This document shows, piece after piece, positions 7,445-16,376 of a stretch of 64,000 nt of DNA. Origin of the DNA: Dethiobacter alkaliphilus AHT 1 (GTDB lineage Bacteria; Bacillota; Dethiobacteria; Dethiobacterales; Dethiobacteraceae); contig NZ_ACJM01000003.1 of NCBI RefSeq assembly GCF_000174415.1, positions 62,001 through 126,000 of the forward strand. Direction: 5' to 3'. A program made the position numbers and the translations under genes. Under the pieces are notes generated by a model, which saw nothing but the letters and a program-made list of their open reading frames with translations, had not been told where the DNA came from and made no database searches. Position 1 is the stretch's first letter, and each line of letters starts with the position of its first letter.

Positions 7445-9336
7445 GGCATTTCCTGCTCCCTGGCCCCCGTCATTTCCAAACAGACGGCGGCAATATGTTC
7501 CGGCGTTAGCCGGAGTTCTTCAAGCAGTGTGTCCCTTTTACCCTGCTCCACAAAACGATCGGGAATTCCCAACCTTTTTACCGTCACATCAGAGATACCG
7601 TTTGCTTCCAAAAATTCCAAGACCGCCGAACCAAACCCGCCGGCCAGCACATGTTCCTCCAGAGTGACCAGGCCATACCGGGCAGACATTGCCGCCCGGG
7701 TAATTAGTTCCGCATCCAGAGGCTTGACAAAGACCGGGTCAATTACGCCCACCGACAAACCCCGCTTTTCCAGTTTTTCCGCAGCGGCCAGGGCGGTATA
7801 CACAAAGGGGCCCACCGCCAGAATTTGCAAATCGCGGCCTTGGCGAATTTCCTCACCGCGACCCCAGGACAGAGCCTTTGGTTTTTTCAGCTTCACCCCT
7901 TCTCCCTTACCCCGGGGGTAACGGACGGCCACCGGTCCCTGATGTTTAAGGCCCGTGGTCAGGGCATGCTGCAGCATATCTTCATCCCGCGGCACAATCA
8001 CCGCCATATTGGGCATATGGCGCAGATAGCTCAAATCGAACAAGCCGTTGTGGGTCTCTCCGTCTTCCCCCACGATACCGGCCCGATCCAGGGCAAAAAG
8101 CACCGGCAGATTCTGAATGCACACATCATGGAGCACCTGGTCGTAGGCCCGCTGCAGGAAGGTGGAATAGATGGCTGCCACCGGGTGGAAACCCCGTTTG
8201 GCCAAACCTGCGGCAAAGGTTACCGCATGCTGTTCGGCAATACCCACATCAAAGAACCGGCTGGGAAATTCTTTTTCAAAACAATCCAGACCCGTTCCCG
8301 AAGCCATGGCTGCGGTAATGGCCACCACTTTATCGTTCTTTTTGGCCGCATTTACCAAGGTCTTACTGACTATTTCCGTATATGTAGGCACCTTGTTTTG
8401 TTTGCTGACCACCGGAGGGCACTCTGGATTAAAGGGACCGATACCGTGGTAAACATCGGGTTTGCATTCCGCCTCCTCAAAACCTTTGCCTTTTTTAGTC
8501 AGAACATGGATCAGGACAGGCCCTTTAATTTTTTTGGCTCCCCGCAAAACGCCCAGCAACGGCTCCACCTGATGGCCGTTTACCGGTCCCAGGTAGGTAA
8601 AGCCCAGCTCCTCAAACAGCATGCCGGGAACAATCAGTGACTTGACCGCGTCTTTTACCCGGTCCACCGAACTAAGTACTTTGCCGCCGATATGGGGAAT
8701 GCGCTTTACTATTAATTCCACATCTTCTTTGAGACGAAAATACTTGGGGTCGGTGCGCAGCCGGCCCAGATACGCGGCTAAACCGCCCACATTCTGAGAA
8801 ATGGACATTTCATTGTCATTTAAAATTACAGTCAGGTCTGTACCGGTATCACCGGCATGGTTTAGCGCTTCAAAAGCCATGCCGCCGGTCATGGATCCAT
8901 CACCGATAACGGCTATTACATGATGTTTCTCACCCAGCAAATCCCGGGCCTGGGCCATACCCAGCGCCGCCGAAATGGAGGTGGAGCTGTGACCGGTCTG
9001 AAAGACATCATGTTCACTCTCGCTGGTTTTGGGAAAACCGCTTAGCCCCCCGTGCTGACGCAGTGAATCAAACCGGTCATGGCGTCCGGTGAGAATTTTG
9101 TGTACATAACTTTGATGGCCCACATCCCAAATAATTTTGTCCCTGGGGCTGTCATAGATGGTATGCAGGGCAATGGACAGTTCCACCACGCCAAGATTGG
9201 GCGCCAGATGTCCGCCGGTTTGGGAAACCTTCTCCAGCAAAAAGGAGCGGATTTCGCAGGCCAGCTCTTTTAAATCCTTGGTACTTAATTTTCTCAGGTC
9301 TTCAGGGCCGGATATCTTTTTTAAATACTTGTCCAA
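7420..9336 (-). CDS. dxs: 1-deoxy-D-xylulose-5-phosphate synthase
   Basis: Dxs condenses pyruvate and glyceraldehyde-3-phosphate with thiamine diphosphate, the entry step of the MEP isoprenoid pathway. About 638 residues, normal length. Seen: HLAPNLGVVELSIALH near the N-terminus, the thiamine-diphosphate motif GDGSMTGGMAFEALNHAG, GEDGETHNG, and the transketolase C-terminal domain. I prefer TTG at 9336, which has GAGGTGG five bases upstream and begins 10 bases after the previous stop. A further upstream TTG at 9378 would overlap that gene. With ispA in the same operon it supplies prenyl diphosphates. Confidence 0.95.
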   Translation of the reverse strand: MDKYLKKISGPEDLRKLSTKDLKELACEIRSFLLEKVSQTGGHLAPNLGVVELSIALHTIYDSPRDKIIWDVGHQSYVHKILTGRHDRFDSLRQHGGLSGFPKTSESEHDVFQTGHSSTSISAALGMAQARDLLGEKHHVIAVIGDGSMTGGMAFEALNHAGDTGTDLTVILNDNEMSISQNVGGLAAYLGRLRTDPKYFRLKEDVELIVKRIPHIGGKVLSSVDRVKDAVKSLIVPGMLFEELGFTYLGPVNGHQVEPLLGVLRGAKKIKGPVLIHVLTKKGKGFEEAECKPDVYHGIGPFNPECPPVVSKQNKVPTYTEIVSKTLVNAAKKNDKVVAITAAMASGTGLDCFEKEFPSRFFDVGIAEQHAVTFAAGLAKRGFHPVAAIYSTFLQRAYDQVLHDVCIQNLPVLFALDRAGIVGEDGETHNGLFDLSYLRHMPNMAVIVPRDEDMLQHALTTGLKHQGPVAVRYPRGKGEGVKLKKPKALSWGRGEEIRQGRDLQILAVGPFVYTALAAAEKLEKRGLSVGVIDPVFVKPLDAELITRAAMSARYGLVTLEEHVLAGGFGSAVLEFLEANGISDVTVKRLGIPDRFVEQGKRDTLLEELRLTPEHIAAVCLEMTGAREQEMPWVQSVSE

Positions 9337-9346
9337 CCTTGCCACC

Positions 9347-9940
9347 TCACTTTCGCCTGGGAGGCAAATTACGCCCAAAAAATATTCTGCCGGGCAAGAT
9401 TGCTTCCACTCGGGTCAACACTATGGTAAATGAAAGAATAATTTCCGTTGATTTTTCAATGGCCAGCATTTTACCCACCGCTTTGCCGCCCACCGTCAGG
9501 GCGGAGATCAAACCGGTCATAACAATACTGAACATGGGATTTTCTTCGATAAAGCCGGTCTGAAAAAGGCGAATCACCAGAAGCGCCCCCAGCACACCGC
9601 TGATAATGCCGGCAATATCGCCGATCACATCGTTGCAGAAGTTGGCAAAGCGGTCGGCGTTTCGTACCAGAAAGAGTGCTTCCCGAGCGCCGGGCACTTT
9701 TTTGGCTGCCTTGGCCAAAAGCGGCACCTCGTCGGCGGCGGTGGCAGCAATACCGATCATATCGAAAAAAATGCCGATAAAGATGATAATCAATAGTATA
9801 AACACTGCAATGAAAAAGGATTCAACACTGCCAAAAAGCAGCTGGGCCACAATACTTAACAGAATGGCCAAAAAGAATGTCCAGATGGTGATGGTAACCA
9901 CCCAGCGGTAACGGTGTGAATTTTTCTGATTCTGCCCCAT
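9347..9940 (-). CDS. oapA: OLE RNA-associated membrane protein OapA
   Basis: OapA binds the large OLE RNA and brings it to the cell membrane, where the complex affects tolerance to stresses such as alcohol, cold and Mg2+. The product of about 197 residues has four hydrophobic segments (TIWTFFLAILLSIVAQLL, FIAVFILLIIIFIGIFF, IISGVLGALLVI, MFSIVMTGLISALTV) and a charged central loop (AAKKVPGAREALFLVRNADR). The assignment rests on size, membrane pattern and position directly after the OLE RNA and before dxs, the known arrangement. ATG at 9940 has GAGGTGG four bases upstream. Automated annotation might call it a CorB/DUF21-like transporter. Confidence 0.82.
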   Translation of the reverse strand: MGQNQKNSHRYRWVVTITIWTFFLAILLSIVAQLLFGSVESFFIAVFILLIIIFIGIFFDMIGIAATAADEVPLLAKAAKKVPGAREALFLVRNADRFANFCNDVIGDIAGIISGVLGALLVIRLFQTGFIEENPMFSIVMTGLISALTVGGKAVGKMLAIEKSTEIILSFTIVLTRVEAILPGRIFFGRNLPPRRK

Positions 9941-10059
9941 GGGCCACCTCAGTAGTTTATTTGGTAGAACTGGTTTATTTTTCTTCAACAGAATGAAGAA
10001 AAGCTTGCCCGGTTCCTAAAGCAAGCTAAAAAAAAAGAACCTTCTTCTTATTATAAATT

Positions 10060-10760
10060 AAGTAACGTAGGTGAGCAACCCACCAGGTAAACGTTACGGC
10101 TTGAGGTCCAGCAGGTTTTCCCAATTAATCACCCGGATGTCGCCATCTGGGCAGTTTCCTTTTAAGATTAATTTCATTGTGTCGCCAACAATGAGACTGG
10201 ATTGCCACTGAGTCCGTACTTTAATCCCTGGTAGGTCTCCCTGAAAGGAACAGTCTAGGAGTTTTCCTCAATAACACGGTTTCCGCTCCTATCCTCTTTT
10301 GCAATACCGGTTTTGTGCATGACAGGCATACACTCACCCGCTATCACTCAAGGCAGGCTACACTGTACACAGCGCGAACCGCATACAGGTTCTTCCCAAG
10401 CCGTAATCCTTTACCAACTACGGTAATCCACCACGCACTTGGGTCTCCACGGAGCCAGGGTCAACGCCTGCATGCCTTTGCAGATCGCCCCAACTCCTTA
10501 ACTCTCAGCACCAACCCCCGACTGGGCGTCGGCAGCCAGCACCAAGAACTTCATCGATATGCCCTTTACGGATTTTTAGGCCCGTCTTCGGCAGCGGCCG
10601 TGCTAACTAGAATACTGCGCCACCTACGCTTTTCATGAAATATTGTAACATATCCTTGGCAAACACTCAAATTCGGCCCCGGGCGCCTAATTTGCTTTAA
10701 AGCCTGTTTTGAGCGTTGGCGTTCATTTACCATCTTCACGGCTAGCGGCTCTGTGCCGGC
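10060..10760 (-). ncRNA. ole: OLE RNA (ornate, large, extremophilic RNA)
   Basis: A gap of about 850 bases between ispA and oapA contains no supported gene but reads as a highly structured, GC-balanced RNA on the minus strand. OLE RNAs are about 600 nt, lie between ispA and oap-dxs, and form membrane ribonucleoprotein complexes. Seen here: a long 3' hairpin at 10065-10099 (GTAACGT...ACGTTAC enclosing AGGTG/CACC) and many GC-rich helices at 10330-10620. Boundaries are estimates; the 5' end may lie anywhere from 10690 to 10785, and 10790 is the ispA stop. A covariance-model search would settle both identity and ends. Confidence 0.8.
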
Positions 10761-10790
10761 CTGCTTCTGGCGCAGGCGCACACATCTTTA

Positions 10791-11672
10791 TTATTTTTCC
10801 CGTTCCACCAGCTTTTTTGCCAAAAACAACAGGCTCTTGCCCGCATCGCCGAAATACTCCATCTCTTTTTCTGCGGCACTCAACAGATCCCTGGCCTTCT
10901 CTTCAGCCTGCTTTAAGCCGTACAGCGCCGGATATGTAGCCTTTTGCCTGTTCTGGTCCGCACCGGTTTTTTTGCCCAGCGCCGCTTCATCACCGGTAAT
11001 ATCCAAAATATCATCCACAATCTGAAAAGCAAGGCCGATATTTTGCGCAAAAACCGTTAATCGCTGCATTTCCTCCAGGGATGCGCCGCCCATAATGGCG
11101 CCGCTTTTAATGCAGCAGGTAAACAAAGCACCGGTTTTATGCCGGTGAATATAATCCAGCGTGGCGGCGTTAACCTGCTTGCCCTCAGAAAGCAAATCCA
11201 CCACCTGGCCGCCAATCATCCCCGACATGCCCGCCGCTTTGCCCAGCGCCTCCGTTAAACGCACCACGGTGGCGGGAGCAAAATAAGCTGTGGCTTCCGC
11301 CGCCAGCGTTTCAAAAGCCAGTGTCAACAGGGAATCTCCCGCCAAAATGGCCATGGCATCGCCAAAAACCTTATGGTTGGAAAGCCTGCCGCGCCGGTAA
11401 TCATCGTCATCTAAGGCAGGCAGGTCGTCATGAATCAGAGAATAGGTATGCACCATTTCTATGGCGCAGGCCGCAGGCAGCGCATGGAGACGCGGCACAC
11501 CGAAAATTTCCGCCGCTGCCAGCGTCAAAAGAGGCCGCAGCCGCTTACCGCCGGCAAAAACACTGTAGCGCACGGCCCGGTGTATTTCCTGCGGGAACGT
11601 ATCTTCGGCGGGAATCAGCCTCTCCAGCGCTTCATCCACATCTTTTATGGCCTGGTTTATGTCCCAACTCAC
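10791..11672 (-). CDS. ispA: Polyprenyl (farnesyl/geranylgeranyl) diphosphate synthase
   Basis: IspA condenses isopentenyl with allylic diphosphates to make farnesyl or geranylgeranyl diphosphate for quinones and cell-wall lipid carriers. The 293-residue protein has the first Asp-rich motif DDLPALDDDD near 81-90, followed by the YRRG arginine motif, and the second Asp-rich motif VDDILDITGD near 205. GTG at 11672 overlaps the xseB stop (GTGA) and has GAGGAGG upstream, so translation is coupled. The xseA-xseB-ispA-OLE-oapA-dxs order is preserved. Confidence 0.94.
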   Translation of the reverse strand: MSWDINQAIKDVDEALERLIPAEDTFPQEIHRAVRYSVFAGGKRLRPLLTLAAAEIFGVPRLHALPAACAIEMVHTYSLIHDDLPALDDDDYRRGRLSNHKVFGDAMAILAGDSLLTLAFETLAAEATAYFAPATVVRLTEALGKAAGMSGMIGGQVVDLLSEGKQVNAATLDYIHRHKTGALFTCCIKSGAIMGGASLEEMQRLTVFAQNIGLAFQIVDDILDITGDEAALGKKTGADQNRQKATYPALYGLKQAEEKARDLLSAAEKEMEYFGDAGKSLLFLAKKLVEREK

Positions 11673-11902
11673 GCTTGTTCCTCCTCACCGCTAAATGGCG
11701 CAAATTCCTGCGAATCTTTCAGCAGCACGGAGACCTTGCCTTCCACATCCGCCAGCTTTCCCCGGCATTTTTGCACCAGGCGCATACCTTCCTCAAAAAG
11801 GCCCAGCGCCTCTTCCAGCGGGCAATCACTGCGCTCCAGTTTGGCCAAAACCTCTTCCAGCCGCTGCAGTGCTTCTTCAAAAGTCAGTGTTTCCTTGCTC
11901 AT
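11669..11902 (-). CDS. xseB: Exodeoxyribonuclease VII small subunit
   Basis: XseB is the small helical subunit of exonuclease VII, which degrades single-stranded DNA from both ends. The 77-residue protein has the family pattern LTFEEALQRLEEVLAKLE and LEEALGLFEEGMRLVQKC and is almost entirely coiled alpha helix. It overlaps xseA upstream by four bases and ispA downstream by four bases, indicating a coupled operon. Confidence 0.95.
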   Translation of the reverse strand: MSKETLTFEEALQRLEEVLAKLERSDCPLEEALGLFEEGMRLVQKCRGKLADVEGKVSVLLKDSQEFAPFSGEEEQA

Positions 11903-13122
11903 TTAACTTCCTCCGTATCCGTTTCTTCCACCCTGGCCGTCACAGTACCCCGCTGCAGGCGTAATTTTAACAGATCATCACGGTTTAACAGCGCCGCATC
12001 CCGCACCACATTGCCCTTTTCATCCAGGCAGATGGCAAAACCGCGGGCCAAAACTGCCTCCGGGCTAAGGGCGGTGAGCTTACCCTCCAGCACACTTACC
12101 CGGGACTGGCAGCCCTGCAAAAGGTACTGCATACGGGTCTCCAGACGGGCCGACAGATTGTCCAGCACCTGACTGTACTGCTCCAGCCGCTCCAGGGGGC
12201 GGGTCAGCACCCTGGAGGAGGCCAGCCGCTCTAAATAGCGCCGGTCGTGTTCCAGCTTAGCCGCCAGTTTGGCCGCCATGCGCTGTTTGGCACTGTCGAG
12301 ATACTGCATAATCTCCCGCTGGTCCGGAACCACAATTTCCGCCGCCGCGGTGGGCGTGGCCGCCCGCACATCCGCCACAAAGTCGGCAATGGTAAAATCG
12401 GTTTCGTGCCCCACCGCCGAAACTACGGGAATATCTGAAGCATAAACGGCCCGGGCCACCACTTCCTCGTTAAAAGCCCACAGCTCTTCAATGGCGCCGC
12501 CACCCCGGCCGATAATCATCACGTCCACATCATCGATGTTGTTTAAAAACTCTATGGCTTCGGCAATTTGCTCCGGAGCATCGGGCCCCTGCACCAAAAC
12601 CGGCATCACCAGCACTTCCGCCTGCGGAAAACGACGCTTCAGTGTGGTTAAAATATCGCGGATTGCTGCCCCGGTGGGAGAGGTGACCACGCCAATCCGT
12701 GTGGGCAGTTTAGGCAGTTGTTTCTTTTTTTCCGGCGCAAAGAGCCCTTCGGCCGCCAACCGTTTCTTCAACGCTTCAAAGGCGGCAAAAAGGCTTCCCA
12801 CTCCTTCCGGCAGCATGTTTTCCACATACATCTGATACTGTCCGTCCCGTTCATAGACAGAAATGCGGCCGCTTACCACCACGTTCATGCCCTGCGTCGG
12901 CTTAAATGTAAGACGGGCGTTATAGCTGCGAAACATCACACAGCGCAACGATGCCTTGGCGTCCTTTAAGGTAAAATACATATGGCCCGAACTGTGATGT
13001 TTGAAATTAGAAATTTCACCGCTGACCCGCAGCGAGTTAAGCTGCGAATCAGCGGCAAATAGGTTTTTAATATATTGAGTTAGTTGGGCGACGGTCACCG
13101 GACCATCGGATTGTCTGCGCAT
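11899..13122 (-). CDS. xseA: Exodeoxyribonuclease VII large subunit
   Basis: XseA is the catalytic large subunit of exonuclease VII. 407 residues: an N-terminal OB-fold (about 8-105: LTQYIKNLFAADSQLNSLRVSGEISNF in part), then the catalytic domain with the conserved VVTSPTGAAIRDI, IIGRGGGAIEELWAFNEE and SAVGHETDFTIADFVADVRA motifs, and a C-terminal coiled coil. The stop overlaps the xseB start. It follows the folD-like gene with no gap. Confidence 0.95.
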   Translation of the reverse strand: MRRQSDGPVTVAQLTQYIKNLFAADSQLNSLRVSGEISNFKHHSSGHMYFTLKDAKASLRCVMFRSYNARLTFKPTQGMNVVVSGRISVYERDGQYQMYVENMLPEGVGSLFAAFEALKKRLAAEGLFAPEKKKQLPKLPTRIGVVTSPTGAAIRDILTTLKRRFPQAEVLVMPVLVQGPDAPEQIAEAIEFLNNIDDVDVMIIGRGGGAIEELWAFNEEVVARAVYASDIPVVSAVGHETDFTIADFVADVRAATPTAAAEIVVPDQREIMQYLDSAKQRMAAKLAAKLEHDRRYLERLASSRVLTRPLERLEQYSQVLDNLSARLETRMQYLLQGCQSRVSVLEGKLTALSPEAVLARGFAICLDEKGNVVRDAALLNRDDLLKLRLQRGTVTARVEETDTEEVK

Positions 13123-13959
13123 TTACTCGCAACACTCCACCAGGTTCATCAGCAGCATGGCCACGGTCATGGGCCCTACGCCGCCGGGGACCGGAGTAAT
13201 CCAGCCGGCAACCCGCTGAGCGGTGTGGTGTTCCACGTCACCCACCAGTTGTCCGCCCACAATATTGGTACCCACATCGATGACGATGGCGCCGGGCTTA
13301 ATCATGGAACCGGTTATCATTTCCGGATGGCCGGCCGCCACAATCAGAATGTCTGCCAGACGGGTTACGTCTTCCAAGTACCAGGAACGGGAATGGGCAT
13401 ATGTTACGGTGGCATGCTTTTCCAGCAGCAAAAAGCCAACGGGCAGGCCTACGTGCTGGCTGCGGCCCACAATAACGGCACGCTTACCCTTCAGGTCTTC
13501 CCCTGTGGACTCCAACAGCCGCATAATGGCTCTGGGCGTAAAGGGAATGAATTTTTTGTCGCCAATGAGGAAATTGCCCTGGTTCATGGGATGGACACCT
13601 TCCACATCTTTGGCGGGATCCAGTGCCTGCACCACAGCGCGATAATCGATGTGGTCGGGCACGGGATGAATATTAATCCCGGTAATCTTGGGATCTTTGT
13701 TTAGTTTCTCAATCAGCGCAATTACATCATCCTGGCCGGAGAGCGGGTTAAGTTTGTGGATTTCACAGTGAATACCCACTTTCTCGCACATCCGCTTTTT
13801 CAGCTCGGCAATGTTTTTACGCGCTTTGGGGCTGCTGACAACGACAATGGCCAGGCCCGGAAGCTGTTTGTTCTCCGACTTTAACTTGGCCACGTCTTGT
13901 TTAATTTGCTGTTGCAATTCGCCTGCGACGGCGGAACCGTCGATAATCCGGGCTGACAT
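13123..13959 (-). CDS. Diverged FolD paralog
   Basis: A 278-residue protein with the full FolD fold: N-terminal catalytic lobe and a Rossmann lobe ([35 protein letters not shown]). The usual catalytic sites look altered. The Tyr of the canonical YVxxK motif is replaced (sequence KNIAELKKR, Lys kept), the GxLVQLPLP segment reads GINIHPVPDH, and DVDGFHP reads DVEGVHP. The cofactor half is intact. It sits 17 bases after a canonical folD and directly before xseA. It may have changed activity or substrate, for example only one of the two FolD reactions; this is inference. No frameshift, so it is under selection. Confidence 0.85.
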   Translation of the reverse strand: MSARIIDGSAVAGELQQQIKQDVAKLKSENKQLPGLAIVVVSSPKARKNIAELKKRMCEKVGIHCEIHKLNPLSGQDDVIALIEKLNKDPKITGINIHPVPDHIDYRAVVQALDPAKDVEGVHPMNQGNFLIGDKKFIPFTPRAIMRLLESTGEDLKGKRAVIVGRSQHVGLPVGFLLLEKHATVTYAHSRSWYLEDVTRLADILIVAAGHPEMITGSMIKPGAIVIDVGTNIVGGQLVGDVEHHTAQRVAGWITPVPGGVGPMTVAMLLMNLVECCE

Positions 13960-13976
13960 GGAGATCCCCCCTGTAA

Positions 13977-14831
13977 TTAAAGGTTATTCTTACGCTTAAA
14001 TGCTTCCAGAGTGTTGAGCATCAGCATGGTAATGGTCATGGGGCCTACACCGCCGGGAACCGGAGTAATGTAGGAAGCCACTTCCTTGGCACTGTCAAAC
14101 TCTACGTCACCCACCAGTTTGCCGTCAACGCGGTTGATACCTACGTCAATTACCACGGCACCGGGCTTAACCATGTCACCGGTAATCATATTGGGGCGGC
14201 CTACGGCCACAACCAGTACGTCCGCTTCGCGGCATACGGCGCCCAAATCAGCGGTGCGGGAATGGCAGATGGTTACGGTGGCGTGCTGCTGCAGCATTAA
14301 CAGGGCAACGGGCTTGCCAACGATATTGGAACGGCCTACAACTACTGCATTTTTACCTTTTAAGTCATAGCCGATGTGCTCCAGCATTTTCATGCAACCG
14401 TGAGGTGTGCAGGGTATGTAGCAATCATCACCAATCATCAGGTTACCAACGTTAATGGGATGGAAACCGTCAACGTCTTTTTCCACAGCAATAGCATCAA
14501 TAACAGCTTTTTCTTCGATATGGTCAGGCAGTGGCAGCTGAACCAAAATGCCGTGAATGTCTTCGTCTTTGTTTAAGTCATCAATCTTCTTCAGCAGTTC
14601 TTCCTGGGTAATATCCGCAGAAACACGGTCAACCACAGAATGGAAACCCAACTTACCGGCTGTTTTTTCCTTGTTGCCCACATATGCCTGGGATGCGGGG
14701 TCTTCACCCACTAAAATTACTGCCAGGCCCGGTACCTTGCCGGTTTTTTCCTTGAGGGAAGCCAACTCGGTGGAAATTTGCTCCCGAATGGCGGCGGCCA
14801 CTTCAGGGCCACTAATCAGTTTTGCAGTCAT
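13977..14831 (-). CDS. folD: Bifunctional methylene-THF dehydrogenase / methenyl-THF cyclohydrolase
   Basis: FolD interconverts 5,10-methylene-, methenyl- and 10-formyl-tetrahydrofolate, feeding one-carbon metabolism and, in acetogens, the Wood-Ljungdahl methyl branch. About 284 residues with canonical motifs: AYVGNKEK (catalytic Tyr/Lys near 50-55), [32 protein letters not shown] and [14 protein letters not shown] at 14831 has GGGGAGG 8 bases upstream. A diverged paralog follows in tandem. Confidence 0.95.
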   Translation of the reverse strand: MTAKLISGPEVAAAIREQISTELASLKEKTGKVPGLAVILVGEDPASQAYVGNKEKTAGKLGFHSVVDRVSADITQEELLKKIDDLNKDEDIHGILVQLPLPDHIEEKAVIDAIAVEKDVDGFHPINVGNLMIGDDCYIPCTPHGCMKMLEHIGYDLKGKNAVVVGRSNIVGKPVALLMLQQHATVTICHSRTADLGAVCREADVLVVAVGRPNMITGDMVKPGAVVIDVGINRVDGKLVGDVEFDSAKEVASYITPVPGGVGPMTITMLMLNTLEAFKRKNNL

Positions 14832-14939
14832 ACAAAATCCTCCCCTTCTCAAAAAAATAATTTATCTTACTTAATTTAACCACAAGTGTGGAAATTCCTG
14901 CTACAAGAGATAATTTTCCCTTACCGGGAAATGTTATTG

Positions 14940-14972
14940 CAGGCCGTTAAAAAAAATTCTTTTAACGGCCTG
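14940..14972 (-). terminator. Hairpin after nfnB, possible terminator or processing site
   Basis: CAGGCCGTTAAAA (14940-14952) pairs perfectly with TTTTAACGGCCTG (14960-14972). No T run follows on the minus strand, so termination may be partial and folD may still be reached by read-through. Confidence 0.45.
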
Positions 14973-14984
14973 CCAATAAAAGGT

Positions 14985-16376
14985 TTACTTGGATTTCAGA
15001 TACTCGTCGATGTTTTTGGCAGCCATTTTACCGGCACCCATGGCGTTAATAACGGTGGCGGCACCGGTAACGATGTCACCGCCGGCCCAAACGCCTTCAC
15101 GGGAAGTTTTACCAAACTCGTCGGCATCGATGGTGCCTTTGCGGCCGGTTTTTAAGCCGGTGGTGGTCTGCGGTACCAGCGGGTTGGGAGTCTGTCCCAC
15201 CGCAACTACCACGGTATCCACATCCAAAACGAAATTGGAATCTTCAATGGGCTCGGGGCGGCAGCGGCCGGACTCATCCGGTTCGCACAGACGCATCTGC
15301 ATGCATTCCATCCCTTTTACCCAGCCTTTGTCATCCCCGTTAATACCAATGGGGTTGGTGAGCAGTCTAAACTGTACGCCTTCTTCTTCGGCGTGATGGA
15401 TTTCTTCCAGTCTGGCCGGCATCTCCTTATCGGAACGACGGTAAACGATATAAACGTTTTCCGCACCCAAACGCAAAGCGGTCCGGGCGGAGTCCATGGC
15501 CACGTTACCGGCACCTACTACCGCCACGTTTTTACCCACATGGATGGGAGTGTCAAACTCAGGGAAGCGGTAAGCCTTCATCAGGTTGGTGCGGGTCAAA
15601 AATTCGTTGGCGGAATATACGCCCAGCAGGTTTTCACCGGGAATGCCCAGGAAGGTGGGCAGGCCGGCACCGGTGCCGATAAACACTGCATCAAAACCAT
15701 GCTCTTCAAACAGCTCGTCTACGGTGATGGTCTTACCGATAACCATATTGGTTTCCAGTTTTACACCAAGACGCTGGATATAATCAACTTCCTTGGCCAC
15801 AATTTCCTTGGGCAGACGGAATTCGGGAATACCGTATACCAGCACACCACCGGGGGTATGGAAAGCTTCATACATGGTAACGTCATGTCCCAGCTTGGCC
15901 AGGTCTCCGGCACAGGTCAGTCCGGCGGGACCAGCCCCTACCACGGCAACCTTTTTACCGGTTGGTTCAGGCAACTTCGGATCTTCCACGCCTTCTTTTA
16001 GCTGCCAGTCGGCAATAAAACGCTCCAGGCGACCAATGCCCACCGGTTCGCCTTTTTTGGCGCGGACACAGAAAGATTCGCACTGACTTTCCTGCGGGCA
16101 AACACGGCCGCAGATAGCGGGCAGGCTGTTGTCTGCTTTCATGGCCGCAATACTTTCTTCGAACTTCCGGTCTTTAATACTCATAATAAAAGCGGGAATA
16201 TTCACCTCAACAGGGCAACCCTGACGGCAGGGCGCCTTTTTACAGTCCAGGCAGCGCTCCGCCTCGGCAACGGCGGTATCGATATCATAGCCAAAAGGCA
16301 CTTCGTCAAAGTTTTTAACGCGTTCCTGAGGATTTTGCTCTTCCATCGGATGCTTTTTCTTAATATCATGCGCCAT
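14985..16376 (-). CDS. nfnB: NfnB / NADPH-dependent glutamate synthase beta-like subunit
   Basis: With the adjacent NfnA this forms the electron-bifurcating NADH-dependent reduced ferredoxin:NADP+ oxidoreductase of anaerobes. 463 residues. Cys-rich N-terminus (CLDCKKAPCRQGCPV near 42, then CGRVCPQESQCESFC near 90) binds two [4Fe-4S] clusters. FAD-binding VVGAGPAGLTCAGDLAKLGHD lies near 149, NADP-binding VVGAGNVAMDSARTA near 285, and the C-terminal GVWAGGDIVTGAATVINAM closes the FAD site. Its ATG overlaps the nfnA stop by one base. It could alternatively be the free-standing GltA-type glutamate synthase subunit, but the NfnA neighbour argues for Nfn. Confidence 0.9.
   Translation of the reverse strand: MAHDIKKKHPMEEQNPQERVKNFDEVPFGYDIDTAVAEAERCLDCKKAPCRQGCPVEVNIPAFIMSIKDRKFEESIAAMKADNSLPAICGRVCPQESQCESFCVRAKKGEPVGIGRLERFIADWQLKEGVEDPKLPEPTGKKVAVVGAGPAGLTCAGDLAKLGHDVTMYEAFHTPGGVLVYGIPEFRLPKEIVAKEVDYIQRLGVKLETNMVIGKTITVDELFEEHGFDAVFIGTGAGLPTFLGIPGENLLGVYSANEFLTRTNLMKAYRFPEFDTPIHVGKNVAVVGAGNVAMDSARTALRLGAENVYIVYRRSDKEMPARLEEIHHAEEEGVQFRLLTNPIGINGDDKGWVKGMECMQMRLCEPDESGRCRPEPIEDSNFVLDVDTVVVAVGQTPNPLVPQTTTGLKTGRKGTIDADEFGKTSREGVWAGGDIVTGAATVINAMGAGKMAAKNIDEYLKSK

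Noticed and set aside
10315..10781. Open frames on both strands in the ispA-oapA gap
   Set aside because: They overlap the OLE RNA, have no ribosome sites and read as shadow coding of a structured RNA.
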